This document shows, piece after piece, positions 24,277 to 37,058 of a stretch of DNA of 64,000 bases (its first letter is position 1; each line of letters begins with the position of its first letter). Under the pieces are notes generated by a model. That model saw only the letters and a list, made by a program, of their open reading frames with translations. It did not search any database and was not told the DNA's origin. A program made the translations under genes and the position numbers. The stretch spans positions 310,001 to 374,000 of the forward strand of contig JAFREQ010000045.1 in assembly GCA_025331565.1 (NCBI GenBank), given 5' to 3'. Source of the DNA: Holacanthus passer. Taxonomy: Eukaryota > Chordata > Actinopteri > Pomacanthidae.

Positions 24277-27200
24277 TCACACTGCGACCCAGAGGATGGA
24301 AATGTTAGTGCCGCCCTCGTGTGTTATCTGGTTAACTCGTCCGCGGATACAGTCCAGAGTAACATACACAGCTGTGCCGTTCTGGACCTGAAATGAGGCC
24401 CTCAGCCCGATACTGGCCCACTGGCTCCCTTCAGGCATATAACCAGACACCTGCTGAGCCACGGGACCGGCCTGCCCGCCCTGACCCCCCACCTGCTGCA
24501 GAGTGAGTTTTACAATATTACAAGAGTGTATCAGCTTCAGGTTAAGGGCTATGTTCGCCGTCCCTTTCTTGTGGAATATAAAGTTCTTTCCGGCTGTTCG
24601 GTTCCCCTGAGCGGGCCAAGTGAACCTGCCGCGTGTCCGAGCTGACCTGCTGGAAAAACAGTGGTTTATTCCTGACTGCTCCAAAGGGCAGACCGGTCCT
24701 GGACACAGTGGCCGTCAGGGCGGACGACACCGCTGTAGGGATCCAGATGAGGCTCAGCATACTGATCCCAGTGCTGTCCCCAAAGTAGCGGATGTTGCAC
24801 TGGGACGGGGATGTGATCTCAAAGCTGAGCGTGTCCCCGCTGTCCACGGTCACAGCGCCAGAGAGGGTGATGGAGGTGTCCCTGTAGTTGACGCCTGTCT
24901 TGAAGGCCTGCATCGCCTCCTGCCCGGTCCCGTTGCGGTTTGTGTAGGCGATAAGAGAGAAGCCCTCTCGAATGCACGTGTGGCCCATCGAGTAAAGCGC
25001 CTGCTGGAGGACGAACTTCACAATGCCGCTTTCGGTGAAGCGCACGCCGCGGTTGTCGTGGGTTAGAATGATCATATATGGGTCGGACACTGAGGTAATG
25101 CGGAAAGTTGGGCGGTAGCTGGTCTGGTAGTGCGCCAGCAGGGACATCTGAGCCGTCATGGCTACGGCGCCGGTATCATGCGACAACCAGAGCAGGCTGA
25201 AAGAGGGAGTGGTGATGTCATAGACGTGGAGATCCTTGCTCTGGTTGCAGTGTTGGTTCGGACTCTTCAGCAGCAGAGTGAAGGTGTGATTGGGCTCCAC
25301 CTCGACGCCGCTGCTGACGCTCACACCCTGGAAGTACTTCCCATCCGGCTGCTCGATGCGAACGCTGCTGAGGTCCCGACCCTCCTCCTCCTGGCTCCCA
25401 TTGAGCCTCATTCCCACTTGGAGGAAGTTCCTGCAGCTGTGCTTTATCGCAAAGTTATGATCCAACCACACCAGGCCGTGCTGCAGGAACGTCACCTGCC
25501 CTGCCTCGTTGGCCAACAGATCAGTCGTCTCTTTGCCTCGGATGTTGAGCTGAAGCCCGGGGAAGATGTGGGTGCCTGAGGTGCGGGCAGAGGGAACCGC
25601 CACATTGGCCCCCCAAGACTGGGAGAGTCGGCTCTCTGAAGGCTGGCCGCAGACGGCATCACTGACAGCTGTGCAGGGGACAGCGACAGGCTCTCCGTCG
25701 CAGTCAGAACAGGCCTGGCACTCCTGCAGCTCCTGGTTGTAGAAGTAGTCGTGACCACACAAGCCCATCAGTGCGTCTCGCTCAGACACTCCCAGACACC
25801 TGAACCCTCCTGTGCATTTAAAGACCAGAGAGAAAGTAAGGAGTGGAAACAGCTCAGCAGACATGAGATTCAGTAGATTTGACTGTTTTGTCGATACAAT
25901 AAAAATTTCAGTTCTTACTGTTAGTAAGCATTGCACCTAAATATGATCATGATGAATGAATAAAGTCATGAAAAAATTGTAAAATGAAAATACTTGGGGG
26001 ATAAATTGTGTTAATTGTCAAAAAAATAAGCTTTGTGTTGACTCACCTGGAGTATTAAGGCACTTCACTCTCTCCCCACAAATGTTTGGTAATTCAAGGC
26101 ATTCATCTCTGTCCTGCAGTTCACACAAATTCACATTATCATCACGAACATGTTTTGAATGTGGTTCAGTTGACTTGGAAACCTGATACCAATATCATTG
26201 CTTTTGTACAGAAGCTGCAGATGGCTGATATTTTGTGCCTCCTGAACTGACTTCAAAATGAAGAAAATAAAAAAGGATCCATATTTTTCCTTGAATTCTC
26301 ATTCTAATCAGGGATGGTTTCAATCATCGAGGCCCCGGAGTGTGATCATTTTCACTCCAACTCAGCTGGTGTTGCGTTTGGGTGTTGCTGGCATATGCCT
26401 GAAAATCACTGACTGACACTTCAACTATCAGCTGAGATCCATTCACACATTTGTCTGCAGTTGGTTCACACTTCGCAGATAACATCAATATACACCAGCC
26501 ATCAGTCTCACCATCATGAAAACAGTAGAGTATTTAAAGCACAGCTAGCCAAAAGCACAATACCTGGCACATCCTGTCTGCAGTGGGAGAACACTGAGAG
26601 ATGAGAAAGAAGCCTGGTGGACACATGGTGCACTTCTCACACTGAGGTGGGTCCCTCTGAAAATCACAGTACTCCTCCTGCCCGCAGGTTGAAGGGCATC
26701 CCAGCAGAGGTTGAGGAAAATGAGCCTCTCCAACTACATCCATCACCTTTGAGTCCAGGTCCATTTTGTGGACGGCGTAGGACTTCTGCAGGTGGCTGCG
26801 GGCCTGGCTCTGCAGACCGGCCAGGTGGCTCTCGAAGTAGCTCTGCAGCTCGCCCTGCAGGCCCTGGAAGGAAACCTGCTTGACTGTGTCCGAGAGGAGG
26901 CCGTACTGGGCCTTCACCACGTCCATCTGCTCGTACATGCGCCGCTGCTGCTCCAGGATCTCCCTCTGCTGGGACAGTAGCGCCTCCTGTTGGTCGACCA
27001 GCTTCTGCTGCAGGTCGCGGATGACCACCTGCTGGGCTCGCAGGGCCTCCACCAGCTTCTCCTGCCCCTTGGCCAGCTGGAGGTGCAAGATGAGGGCGTC
27101 TTCTGAGGGAACTTCATTCTCCCCTGAGAGGAGAATAATGCAGAATGAAAAATGGGATCAGACAGACATGTTCTTATTATTAAACACTGCAGTGGAGGAA

Positions 27201-28504
27201 GTGATTAAATGAGATTAAGGCTGATTCAGTAGTGTGATTTCTGCTGGAACAAAGTGTGAACACCCAGTGACCCCGTTCTGTTGGTCCAGCCGAGGCAAGT
27301 GCAATGAAAGTTTCCAATATGGAGCAACATCAAAGCACTTTTCTGCACAATTGGCTCTGGGATATTTTTCCAGCTCAGCTGCTCTTGTTGCTCTGTAGAT
27401 ATCATTTTGGGCTGATGGTCAACAAAATCTTTGCTTTTGGACCACAATTGAAGCATTTGGTTAAATTATAGGCCTACTGTTTTTAGTGCAATGATCAATG
27501 AGACCACCGAGGGAGTGGCCAGGGCCTAATGCAATTGTTGCCCCCCCCAGCAGGATTGTTGTAGAACTCAAAATGTACCAATTTCGTCTATGCACATTGA
27601 ATAATTTCTGACATTAACTGCAAAATAAGAAACCAAAGTATATCACTATCCAACTCCTTAACTCCCATATTGACTGTTCTCAAATGTGCAATTAAGCTCA
27701 ACAAGAGCTTAATAAAATTTCTGAAACTCAGTTAAGGTTTTGGTTTTGTTGTGCCATCCCAAGATTCCTGTGGCCCCTGCACCTGGACCAGAAATGACAG
27801 TCGTGCGTAATTGCGCACAAAAACCATTTTGCAGAATCCAACCAGCCTTTAATCATCTCAACACACGAGTTAATATTTCAGATGATTTTAGATGATTTAG
27901 ATGATTGTGATGGTGATAGCAGACCTGGCTTGATGTCACATGTGAGCTGGACACCCAGAGGCGCACCGCCAAGTTCCGGCGACGGATATCCGAGGTCCGG
28001 AAAATCTCCCAGAAACTGCGCGGCTCTGTCGGACAGATGGAGCGGAGGGAGCTGGCTGACGCTCTCCACGCATCCCTCTCCCACGCAGGACCTCACCCTG
28101 GGTTTCGGCCGGATCCTCAGCGGCAGCCTGCACTCGATCCCCCTGCAGTCTCGGGTGTCGTTGGTGGGATGGAGCGGTCTGCCGGCAGCGGCGCAGTCCG
28201 CCTCGGTGCAGCCTGCGGGGACGAGCTCGTGCGCTCTCATCCGAGTGTCACCGGTGCGCACGCGGAGAGGCTGCACCGGGGCTTCGGGTGCGGGTCTTGG
28301 AGAGCCCGGGTGCGCATGGCCGGCCCTCCCGTGCGTCGTCGGGTTGAACTGGCGCGGCGGTCTGGAGGATCTGCTCCCGGGACAGTGCGCGCCGGTGCAC
28401 GGTCTTGGATCGCCGGTTTGCGCACCGGAGCAGTGCGTCCCTCTGCAAACCTCTGCGCCAGCTTGCAGAGACACCCAGCACAGCAGCAGCAGCACTAAAA
28501 GCAT
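24277..28504 (-). CDS. Predicted secreted multidomain protein: C-x4-C region, coiled coil, TNFR-like and EGF segments, three C1q/TNF-like modules
   Basis: I do not recognise a named gene. Exons (minus strand): 28504-27925, 27123-26564, 26113-26047, 25809-24647, then 24606-24277 (TGA). Phases join and give 899 residues. Residues 1-19 resemble a signal peptide (MLLVLLLLCW...). Residues 20-193 hold five C-x4-C motifs (CRGTHC, CTGAHC, CTEADC, CRGIEC, CVGEGC). About 206-300 is a Gln-rich coiled coil. Residues 336-380 look like a TNF-receptor cysteine-rich segment (CEKCTMCPPGFF...C...C). Residues 381-409 begin DRDEC, as in calcium-binding EGF domains, and 420-457 form a second TNFR-like segment. 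Three C-terminal modules each carry H-S/T-C, a second Cys and a final L/I-W-hydrophobic (SLLWL, SLIWI, SILWV). The C1q/TNF-like fold is inferred. No membrane segment seen, so it is probably an extracellular oligomer. The join inside module 3 is uncertain (see 24607-24646). Confidence 0.78.
24607..24646 (-). other. Reading-frame break in the last module: possible 40-nt intron or 1-nt frameshift
   Basis: Upstream coding frame reads ...NKPLFFQQ, and would continue VSSDTRQVHL... to a stop at 24542. The third module (KNFIFHKKGTANIAL... to TGA at 24277) is in the next frame. Removing 24646-24607 restores one frame. That segment starts CAG|GTCAGC and ends CGCTCAG|GGG, so it has splice-like ends, but 40 nt is extremely short for a vertebrate intron. 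A single-base indel, natural or an assembly error, explains the data equally well. Confidence 0.55.
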
Positions 28505-31500
28505 TTTGCATCAGCTTTTTCTCTCTCTGCCTGCAAAAAGAAGAAAAATGCATATGAATCTTTTGCAAATGATAAAGCTGCAAAAATCTCCAGAACTGTT
28601 CCAGAAAAAGTCTTTAAGTCTTCTGTCACAGCTGAAAACTTTATCATGCATGACACCTCTTGACAGACCTTCAGCTCCAGGGTTTGGTGAGAGTCTCTTT
28701 GCCGACTGTCAGTAAGGAATAAAAACATTAGACACACTGGCTCTCTCCATGCCTGAGCCACTCTGAGGGCTTCCTGCACTACAATGTCAGTATGTGGCAT
28801 TCCTAAGACTTAATTAGCATCAGGTTTCCCCGGCCACAAATTAACCCTTCACCTTCCCTGGGCTCCAAACTGGAATTCCCCCAAAATAAAACATTTTATG
28901 AATCACACCATTTAAACATTTTCTCCAGTTTTCAGGTTAAAAAAAAAAAAAAAAAACAAAGGAGAAATTTTGTCCATGCATTTGCAAAATGTATATTTTC
29001 TGGCCATTTTTTTACCTGATGAGTGTCACTTTTCATTTCGCTCTCTGTTGACTTTCCTATGACCTTATGGACCATTAGAGTTGGGAGAAGTGGCTGTGGT
29101 TTTTGTTTAGGACATGCTGAGTGTTGAGACAGCTGCTGGTCCTCGACCCAGTGTCCTTCACGTTACACTGGCCTTGTCAACACCCAGCGCCCCTCTTTAT
29201 AGAAAGCCAGCAGAGGTCAAACTTTTGTTGAAGGGACCAATGGCAGGAGTCAGGAATGCGAAGCCCACAGCTGGTTTCTGGACCCTGTCCTCTCATTTTA
29301 GTGCTTCAGCACAGCCACATGTCCAGTGGGACGTTATCTGAGGCTGATGTTAGCTGGGATGTTTGTTGTTTGGCAGCTTCTGATCTATTTTTCTGTTTGA
29401 TTCCTTCAAGGTCAGGCAGGTATGGAAGATAATTTCTGCCAAGAAAAGGATGATTAAATCAGACATTATAACGATAAAAGTGATAAAGCAAAAATAAGTT
29501 TTGTCATAGTACCTCATAATGTTGATTTAAAATTTTTTTAAATTTTACTTATTATCGTATGCTGTGCACTTAATGTCTGATATTTGTAGCTCATCGAATA
29601 ATTTTGCCTTAGTTTTTCATAATTTTGAATCATTGATTAAAAGATCTGACTTACTGTGTCACAATTTTGACTTAGTATCCTGTAATATTGACATATTATC
29701 TCAATGATTTGACTGCGTAACTATGAGTTATTATTTTATCATTTTGATTTATCATGAGTTTATTTATTTTTATAAAGTCTAACTTGTTTTTCATCTGGTG
29801 GAAACACGCCTCCATAGTCTGGCGAGTTTGACTCAGATGAATGAAAAAAGCCTTCAGATTCCTTGTTTGTTGGATTCTGTTGGTGAACATGTCCTGCCAA
29901 GACGAGCAGGGGTCCTTTGACTGGGAACTTAAATTAGTTGCATACGTAGAAAAAGATCCAGCTGACTCTTTGCTCTGCTGTCCTGGTGTAAACATGCAGA
30001 CTGGATCCTCGCTGAAAATAAGAAGTGCACGTCGGTAGCATGAAGTGCTTTACACCACCCACTGAGTTGAGAAGAGTCTGGCATGAACAGTACAGCAGAG
30101 AACAAACAGAGGGCACTACAGCACTCTGATATGCATCACTTTCCACATCATCATTGTGACAGTTTGTCCTCTGCAGTGCTGCGTTTGACAGATGCTTTAT
30201 TGTTTTGCAAGGTGCCCACTGGTTTTGTCATTATCACCCCATTTTCTTTCAGGGCAGAAAAGTCCGGGAAAGGTATTTAGAGGTGTGTGTGAACTCTCAG
30301 ATTTAACATGATGGAGACTAATGACTTAAATGTATGCCCTCTTTCATACCTCACACCTTCCCATCTGGGGTTCTGCAGTACTTTAAAGACAAAGTACTGC
30401 TCTTTGCAAAGTCGGGCTTTGTTTTGCAACCTGTAAATGCTTCAGATTGCAGCTGCTACTTTATTTGCAATGCACAGAATCTGATAAATGCTCCACCCTG
30501 TGATATATAAGCTGAGGCATATATGGACAAAAAGCATTATAAGTACACATCCGCTGTGTTGGACCACCCTCAGTGACTGAAGAGTGATTGCAAAGACACA
30601 ACAAAGCAGAAAAATCGCCCAGCTCTTTGCAGCCGTTAATCAGCGTATCTGCTTGAGAAATGTTCTCCGAGGCACCGGCGGGCTGGTGTATAGGAGAAGC
30701 TTGGAGCTAATGGGAGGCTGCTTTCGCTGTCCATGTGTTTGTCAACCCCTCAGAGAGGGAGGAAATGAGTGGTGGTTGGGACACATGCATGTGTTTGTTT
30801 AATACATCACGAGTCACGAAAGGCTCTCGGAGGCGTTCAAGGTTATTTGGTTTCCCCCCGTCGTGCTCAGCTTCTCTGATGACAGGATTCTGCCACAGAG
30901 AGGGTGGTCGGCTTTTCCCATTGGAGCCAAGGCTGGTTCTTGGGGGAAAATAGGACACAGAAGTGCTAATAATAGCAAACTAATGCAAATGGAAACTAAC
31001 ATTTTTGAACAGATTACGGGGTTGAATTTGAGGGTAGCAAAATAGAAGCAAAATAATGGGGCCTCTGTAAGATGAGATTAAAAAAAGAAGATGTGAAATC
31101 TTGTTTTTTGGCCTCCCAGGTTGACTCAAGGAGAAATGCAAATAAATAGAGCTATCTGTGTCTGCATGGTCAGATAAGAGCCGGAGGCTATTCATAGCCT
31201 GACAGCTTGACTCTCCTTGGTTCCCCTCTGAAGATAACTGACCTTGTTGCACCACACCAGTGTCTTAAGATATTCCTTCCTGATTTTAAGCAAAGAGAAA
31301 AAGCACTTGTGTGCGAAGTGAAAGCAATTTCTGTCACATTTTGAGTCTCTTTATCTAAAAGTTGTGCAGCAAATAATTCTACATTCATGACCTGTCCAGA
31401 GATGACACTGTATTTTTCAGATGAATTTAGATCAGTGAAGCTCAGCTGGAGTCTGCCATCCTTCACCGTTGTGACGTGCCACATTACCACTCCTGCCTAA

Positions 31501-33684
31501 AGAGCTGCTGTAAATCAGTTTCAGTGAGGTGAATTATTAACCAACACCGTCACATTCCTCCTGCTGATTCAGCCGTTCTCTTGATCCCACCGAGACCTCG
31601 CTTTTTTTCATTTCTTCCAAAAAAGCTTCATCATCTGCTCAAGTGGTTGTCAATCAGCGGCGTGATTGTAAGTCACAGCAAACAGCAGTTTTCTCCTGGT
31701 CCGTCCATGTTGGCTGCTTTTGAAAAAGTTGCAGTACGGTGCAGATAAGGAGGCTGCCTCGACAAGACTGTTGTGAAAGTGTTGAGCTCTTGGCAGGAAT
31801 GCAGTGACAGGTCTGGACCTGAACTTCCGCATTAAGCAGGAAGAAGTCAACAGTCAGAGAGCCAGATGCAATCCACATCAGCACACCCAAATCTGACTGT
31901 ATATGACAGTTTTTTGGTGTTTAGCTCCATTGGAGAACAATAATTTGCGGTGGAACCGATGTCCAGGAAGCGGTTGTCTTGAAACTAACTGGTGAAACAA
32001 GGATTAACACATTTGAAAAGGTGAGTTCCATCTCAGTTAAATTGGATGTTGTACCTTTGGTTAACGGTGAACACCCAGAGCTGCTTACCTCTGAGCGAAC
32101 ATGACTTTAACTGCTGTGTAAAAGAAGCTTCAGATAATTATCAAATCATGTTATAACTTTACAAAAATGACACAAAATGATTATTGCTTTATCATTATTG
32201 CTGTTGTTGTACTCAGGAGACAAGACTGAACTAAGTTGCTGTGCATTGACAAGGCAGCCATTATGCATACTTTAATATGATGAAAAGGGTGTGAGTTCAT
32301 ATGTGTCCTCGTCGACTCTCTGACTGGGTGGACCCGACTGCTGCATGACTCAATAACCACATGAAATCGATTGGGTTGGCCTCTGACTTTAAAGCTAATA
32401 GCGCCGACAGTTTGTCTCTGATTATTGGAACATTTTGTACCGTCGGCTTTTGAGATTAGATTAAATCACAGAAAATGACTGAATTGCTCAGAAACTGTGT
32501 CATCGTAAGTGTCCATTTAAAATACTGGTGTGAAAAGCCTTTAGTTGAAAGGGTGTTTTCTGTCTTTGGCTCCTGTCAGAAAACGCAATATATGTTTCGA
32601 CAGAGTCCAGTGACTCACGTGCCGCAGGGATTTTATGTAAAAAAGTGCTGCAGGATTTTTCCATGTAAAAATAACTTGTTTGTAATAATTAGAGTCCATG
32701 TTTGATTCCTACAAAAGCACAAACTGTCATGAGCAAACATTTTTTGTTTTTGCTAAACGTCAGTTATGATTCCCGTTTTTTATGCCCTTCAGCGCTTTGT
32801 TTCTGCTCTTAGCTCTTAATGCGCTCACTTTACAGTCGAGTACATCCAGTTCTGTAAACACATCTGCTAAAGGCCCAAGTATAGATATTTGATCCGGGTA
32901 AGAGAGGGAGTTTCTGTACACTATGGTAAATGTGCTGTTCTTCGATATGGCCACTTAGAGTTGTTGTCTGGTTTCCATTTTCTCGCCTGAAACGTCAGCT
33001 GCACATGTGTGGAAAGGCTGAAACATATATTCGGGATTATTTAAGGGGAATCGTTTTCTGCAGGAATGTAGACGTCGCTTTCATGCTGTATTTTTGTCTT
33101 CTTTATTCCTGCACCAGAAGTGGAGTGGTGTGTTTTCACAATGCACTGTGCGAGTCTGGAAGGGTGCCAGATTTCATGCCCGAGTGTTTCCAATAATATT
33201 TATGAATGCTGACAAATCACATATTTTCAGAGCGGTTTCTGGAAAGAAAATAGAAAGAGGTGCAAAGAGGCAGCAACACACTTTTATGATTGTATTGCTT
33301 CATTCTGCAGCTTTGACCAAAGTCATTTGAATAAGAATCACAAGTTCACAAATATAAACATTGCTGTAGAGTAAATGCAGTTATTGAAGGGAAATGAAGT
33401 TATTCCATTATTCTCTCCATCTCACATTACAGAAAACAATCTTCAGTTGTCATCAGTTTGTCCTCCTTGTTGAAACACATATGGTTAAAATGGAAAACTG
33501 AGCTCTCTTCAGGCCGCTTCATGTGTTCTTTCAAATAACGTTAGTCATGGCGAACGTCCTCTTCCAGCTGTGAATGCTGTCCAGCTTTCCTGATAAAAAT
33601 CTTTCGCTTGATTTCACAACAGATCCACGTTGATCTCTTGAGCCAAAGATGTCACGGTTTTTTACTCGTGGTCATTTTTTTTTG

Positions 33685-33784
33685 AAGGAATAGCAGGACA
33701 TGTGTGGAAATAAGCTTATATGTTTGTTTGCTGAGAGTTCGACAAGAAGACTGATTTTCTCAAAATGGCAAATTGTTCCTTTAA
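33685..33784. mobile_element. Short MITE deletion derivative
   Basis: Begins AAGGAATAG, runs through GGAAATAAGCTTAT and GCTGAGAGTTCGACAAGAAGA, and ends TCAAAATGGCAAATTGTTCC-TTTAA. Left and right ends are inverted relatives. The order of motifs matches the fish MITE family noted at 23559. Confidence 0.6.
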
Positions 33785-34529
33785 CTGATGCTACAAGGCC
33801 ACACTTTTGAGGTGAACACCTTTTCTGTGGTTCTCTGTTTATTTTCATTGCTGCATGAAAAAAAGTGTGATACTTCCTTAAATTTACTTCATCATTTGGT
33901 AATGAATCCAATCTTATATTTATCAGGACAGCTTTCACAGCCTTTGCCTCCATCAGCAGAAGCCTGTTTGTTTTCAACGTCTGACCTCTGCAACTTGTCT
34001 TTACTGTACGAGAGTTGGGAGCGCTCCATCTAATGCATTTGGCCTCTAAAAGCAGCCGCCTGGAGTGACCTGACTGACGCTCATATTTTCCCTGTGGGAT
34101 TTATAAAGAACACATTGAAAATGGCATCAGCCGCTCACAGAGTTTACATGTTGTGCGTGGTTGTTCGTGAGCTGACGTAGACTCAACTTATACTGTGGCT
34201 GTTGTTGTGATCTGTTGTATTGTGGTTGTCATGAAAAAATATGTGACACCACAGGAAGAAGAAGGGAAGAAAATAATTGAGAAGTGAAATGAATAATATA
34301 GATGTTGGCTTGGTTTGTCTACGTTTTTACTTTATAAAGACTGTAATCGCTTAATGTTTTGCTTTGCCATTATGCAGAACATCAAATGCACAAACTGGAC
34401 TGAAGTCAGTGGAAACTGTTTTCAGACCATTCACATGTGACGCAATGTGAGTGAAGGAAAAAGTAGCGCTAAGTCTGCAGGTGGCTTTCGTGTCACCATT
34501 TCCTATACGATTTCAAAATTGCAAGTGGC

Positions 34530-34548
34530 AGGAAGTTTACCACTTCCT
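34530..34548. promoter_or_regulatory. Inverted pair of ETS/PU.1-type motifs (speculative)
   Basis: AGGAAGT and ACTTCCT are separated by 5 bp in a perfect inverted arrangement. ETS factors bind GGAA cores, and apbb1ip is a blood-cell gene in mammals. The link to apbb1ip, 2.5 kb downstream, is inference only. Confidence 0.2.
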
Positions 34549-37058
34549 CCTAGGGGCAAACCATTCGAGTGAAGGGGTGGAGGAGCGGGCCCACATGCTG
34601 CAGCAGTTAGAAAGACTCACACATGCATGTCACATGGAAATTATTGTCGGACACACATAGAAATGTAGGCATTATGCAAAATACCATCACAACCAGAGAG
34701 GCGTTGCAAATTTTTTATCAGCCCAAACTCATCTTTGGAGTCAGCACATACACGTTCATTCACACGGCATCTGTCAGATGTTGGACTGATCATCACGTCA
34801 CAGTCCTTTATGAACTTTTGCCTGGGAAACAATCACACACTCTCGCCTCCTCCACAGTGTGACAGAGGGTTTCCCCCGAGTGTCTTACTTTGCTTTTGAG
34901 TAAATCTCTGCAAATGTTTTCTTTTTCCGTGTTGGATGTAAAAGTTTACTAAACAGATTCCAAACTGTGACGAGTGAAAACAGCGAGTTACACTTTGTTG
35001 GAGTTAATATTTTCATATCTAATGGACCATAACAGAATAAAAACAAAGTGGAGATTTAGTTATGTAAATGTTTCTGAAGGAGAGAAAATCTCATTGGCTG
35101 AGTTAAACCAATGAGATTAAGGGCATATCTTTAAAAAAAAGTTGTTTACGTCCGTGGCACTAAAAGAGAGGGCTATAAAAAACTATGTGTAAAGAGTGTG
35201 TAGCCACTGTCTGGTCTGTTCGAGGCCTGCAAAAGTCATGGCTCACTCATTGTTACCAAAGCTTTAACCACACCGAACCTTCATGTAACCAGTTTCTAAT
35301 ATTAATCGGAGCACAATGTGACTTCATATTCAAATATAAGCACCTCAAGTCTTACAGTTAACATAACCACAACCCTCCATTTTGAAGACCAACCCAAAAG
35401 CTTCACTAAGTAATCTCAAGATCGCCTCGCTCACAGCTGGACTCTTCCAAAATCACTAATGTCTCGAATGAACAAAAAACAGACAAGACACAAAGTAAAA
35501 CTGAGACTAAACATTATTGTTGCAGGGATTAAAGCACTGGACAAATTGAGATTTTGACCTGATGCTGGATGAGATGTCAGATGATTGCTTTCACTGCATC
35601 ATCTGTGAGATATTTTACTGCACAGGAGACAAGTTTGAATTCATGGAGGCGCAACAGGAAAAGTCAGGGGATCAGCCAAGTCAGTCTGATTCATCCTCTG
35701 AGGACCATAAATGTCAATCCATCCAGTAGTGACAGTCAGTCAGCAGAGCGACTGACCAATATCCAACATTCATAAAATCTGAAGTAAAGAGGTAAAATGA
35801 AACACCAAAGTCTGATTTACATTTCTTTTTAAATAAAAAAAAAATTAGCCGCTAGTGTGACTGAAAACTACATCAGTGAAACTCACGAACAGCCACAACC
35901 ACAGGCAGAACTTTAGTGTTCACCAATGTCTCACTGTCTTTCAAAACTCGTCAGGGTGTTTTAGTGGTTGTGGGGCTCGTCCCATTACTCAGAATAGGCT
36001 GGTTAAACAGCTACAGCAGTTGTTGAAATGTCTTTGATCGGAATCCTTGCTCGGTCATTGAGGGCTGGGCGGTCGACATGCGTCAGAGCTGTACAGTAGA
36101 TCGAATCGAGCTGATTACACTTCTGAAATTAGTGAAGTGAAAAATCCATCTCAGCTGCTCTGTTGTAAATAAATGACTGATTCTTTCACTACTGTTCAAG
36201 TTCCACTGTAAGAAAAGAGGGACTCTGTTTTGACTCCCGCCCGTCATAACATCTGCTCTGAGAATTCAAATAATACATGTGTGAGAGACGGCGTACTGTA
36301 CATAATTACAGATGGAAATCTCGAGTGACTATTCAGGAGTTTTTATCTGGAAAAACAAAGCTGATATCTAACTCCATGCATATATGTCTGTATTGTATTG
36401 TCATCCATAATGATTGAAACAAACTTTGCACATTGTAATCCTGTAATGTGAGTGCGTGATTCAACACTTTATGTGATATAAAATTACACTAGTTACAGGA
36501 TCTATGGCTTAAAATAAAATCGGGCTTCTGAGACTGTTGCATTCAAAAGCAGGAAGTTTAGGAGACGACATATATAAATGTGTCAGAATCATATCAGTCT
36601 GTTGTTTAAAAAGTACATTTCATGTCTGAATTTGACAGAAAATATTGCACAAATGTTGCAACACGTGCAACAAGACACAAGTTCTAGCAAACAAATTCAT
36701 GCCTGCGAGTTTGCATGCATACTTTTCTTCCTTCAATTTGGCAGCACAGCCTCAGGCCACGAATTACCGCTGCACACATTTCAGAGTTGAGCAGCAGTAC
36801 TGTGTCTCACCACTGGCTGTGCAACATGCGTGTTTATTTAACATTTGTTCGATGGATTTTCATTCCACACATTCCTTCTCTGTCATTCATCACGACGACC
36901 ACGTCCGATCAATGAAAATTCTTTGCTTCAATCAATACAGGTCATCAACACAAAGGCTGCCCCAACAGTCAATCAGTTTCGGTCACATGGTGAATTAGTT
37001 TACAGTCTGATCTTCAAGTATTTTTAGTGTCTGACTCTTGTGTTGTTGCTTTAAACAG

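Larger units (their letters stand above)
28505..37058. other. Intergenic region upstream of apbb1ip
   Basis: About 8.5 kb with no recognisable coding exon. The left end must contain the 5' UTR and promoter of the minus-strand gene starting at 28504. The right end probably contains non-coding 5' exon(s) of apbb1ip, because its ATG sits exactly at an exon start (37059). I cannot place those exons. A short MITE fragment (33685-33784) and an inverted pair of ETS-type sites (34530-34548) are the only structured items I saw. Confidence 0.55.

Noticed and set aside
24620..25579. Plus-strand ORFs of 148 and 149 codons
   Set aside because: Antisense shadows of the large minus-strand exon 25809-24647; composition only, no domain.
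27882..28715. 277-codon plus-strand ORF
   Set aside because: It lies opposite the GC-rich first exon of the minus-strand gene, has no recognisable domain, and the minus strand has a signal peptide, regular cysteines and a good donor.
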